The position numbers were made by a program, and so were the translations under genes. Shown here piece after piece: positions 63,701 through 64,000 of a DNA stretch of 64,000 nucleotides (its first letter is position 1; each line of letters begins with the position of its first letter). The notes below the pieces were generated by a model. That model was not told the origin of the DNA. It was given only the letters and a program-made list of their open reading frames with translations, and searched no databases. Source of the stretch: Panagrolaimus kolymaensis (Eukaryota > Nematoda > Chromadorea > Rhabditida > Panagrolaimidae); NCBI GenBank assembly GCA_028622995.1, contig JAJQJQ010000012.1, forward strand, positions 1,426,001-1,490,000, in the 5' to 3' direction.

Positions 63701-64000
63701 TGGAGCTTTTCAAGAAGCAATCCACAGTCGTAATAAATAAAGTGGTGACTTGAGGATTTGTAAAAATGTTATTAAAGCATTAAAGAAATAAACCATAAAA
63801 AGTTATTTCAATTTTTATTTATTATTTTAGTTCAAAATTTTGTAACGGGGTTATCGACGTGATGGAGCTTTTCAAGAAGCAATCCACAGTCGTAATAAAT
63901 AAAGTGGTGACTTGAGGATTTGTAAAAATGTTATTAAAGCATTAAAGAAATAAACCGAAAAAAGTTTTTCAATTTTTATTTATTATTTTAGTTCAAAATT
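54764..64000. repeat. Satellite DNA, 161-162-bp monomer, about 57 copies, higher-order structure
   Basis: An uninterrupted head-to-tail array from about 54764 to the window end. Taking TTCAAAATTTTGTAACGGGG as unit start, copies begin at 54778, 54939, 55100, 55261, 55423 and so on every 161-162 bp. Diagnostic variants are GAC/GAA before GTGATGG, CACAGTC/CATAGTC, and two tail types (TTATTAAAGCATCAAA or TATGAAAACCATAATTCAAA). These repeat in a set order: 54778-55422 and 55423-56067 are 645-bp tetramers, nearly identical. Later blocks use 8-11-unit periods. Each unit contains TTTTAG, a 27-codon open stretch, AATAAA motifs and GTAAAA. The array is cut by the window edge. Confidence 0.97.

Noticed and set aside
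54764..64000. CRISPR array
   Set aside because: Direct repeats are 161-162 bp, contiguous and without unique spacers, in a eukaryotic genome; this is satellite DNA.
54778..64000. A giant protein gene with about 57 repeated exons
   Set aside because: The 91-nt block has a stop codon in each of its three frames, so no continuous coding frame is possible.

Overview
The window reads as a stretch of AT-rich invertebrate nuclear genome, most likely a nematode. Genes are split by short introns, mostly 43-55 bp, with GT...TTTCAG or TTTTAG borders. The RPL8 protein carries nematode/arthropod-type residues. The gene content (an FSHR-1-like receptor, a divergent tau-tubulin-type kinase, an F-box-like gene) fits a worm. 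No prokaryotic or organellar signal is visible. The phylum call is inference; an arthropod such as a mite cannot be excluded from sequence alone.

Layout. 1-8.3 kb: RPL8 (+), a small single-pass membrane protein (-) tail-to-tail with it, about 4.6 kb without genes, and RAB1 (+). 8.3-14.3 kb: two minus-strand genes, a Not1/CNOT1-like scaffold that begins only at the MIF4G region and a tau-tubulin-kinase-like protein kinase. Between and partly under them lies a plus-strand relic resembling the VPS18 C-terminal zinc finger. 14.9-22.9 kb: an F-box-like gene (+), a leucine-rich-repeat glycoprotein-hormone-type GPCR (+), and a proline-rich single-pass membrane protein (-).

22.9-41 kb is a gene desert holding four clear inverted-repeat elements. 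Two are hAT-type: a 316-bp MITE with a GGGCG-rich interior, and a 1.3-kb element with TTCGAA-type subterminal arrays and a transposase remnant; both have perfect 8-bp target duplications. The other two are short TTAA-flanked MITEs with similar AGGGA ends. 41-54.5 kb is gene-dense again: enolase-phosphatase ENOPH1 (+), a 1,557-aa CCDC141-like protein with six Ig domains (-), a 140-aa small membrane protein (-) with a diverged tandem copy, an unidentified four-exon gene (+), and CNRIP1 (+).

From about 54.76 kb to the window end there is one uninterrupted satellite array: about 57 copies of a 161-162-bp monomer organised in higher-order repeats. Each monomer has a splice-acceptor-like TTTTAG, a 91-nt exon-like block with a short reading frame, and a donor-like GTAAAA. 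The genes are not an operon or pathway set; most are independent housekeeping, signalling and muscle/cytoskeletal genes. The most unusual features are the exon/intron-like satellite, the hAT elements, the half-length Not1 gene and the receptor without its E/DR(Y/W) arginine.
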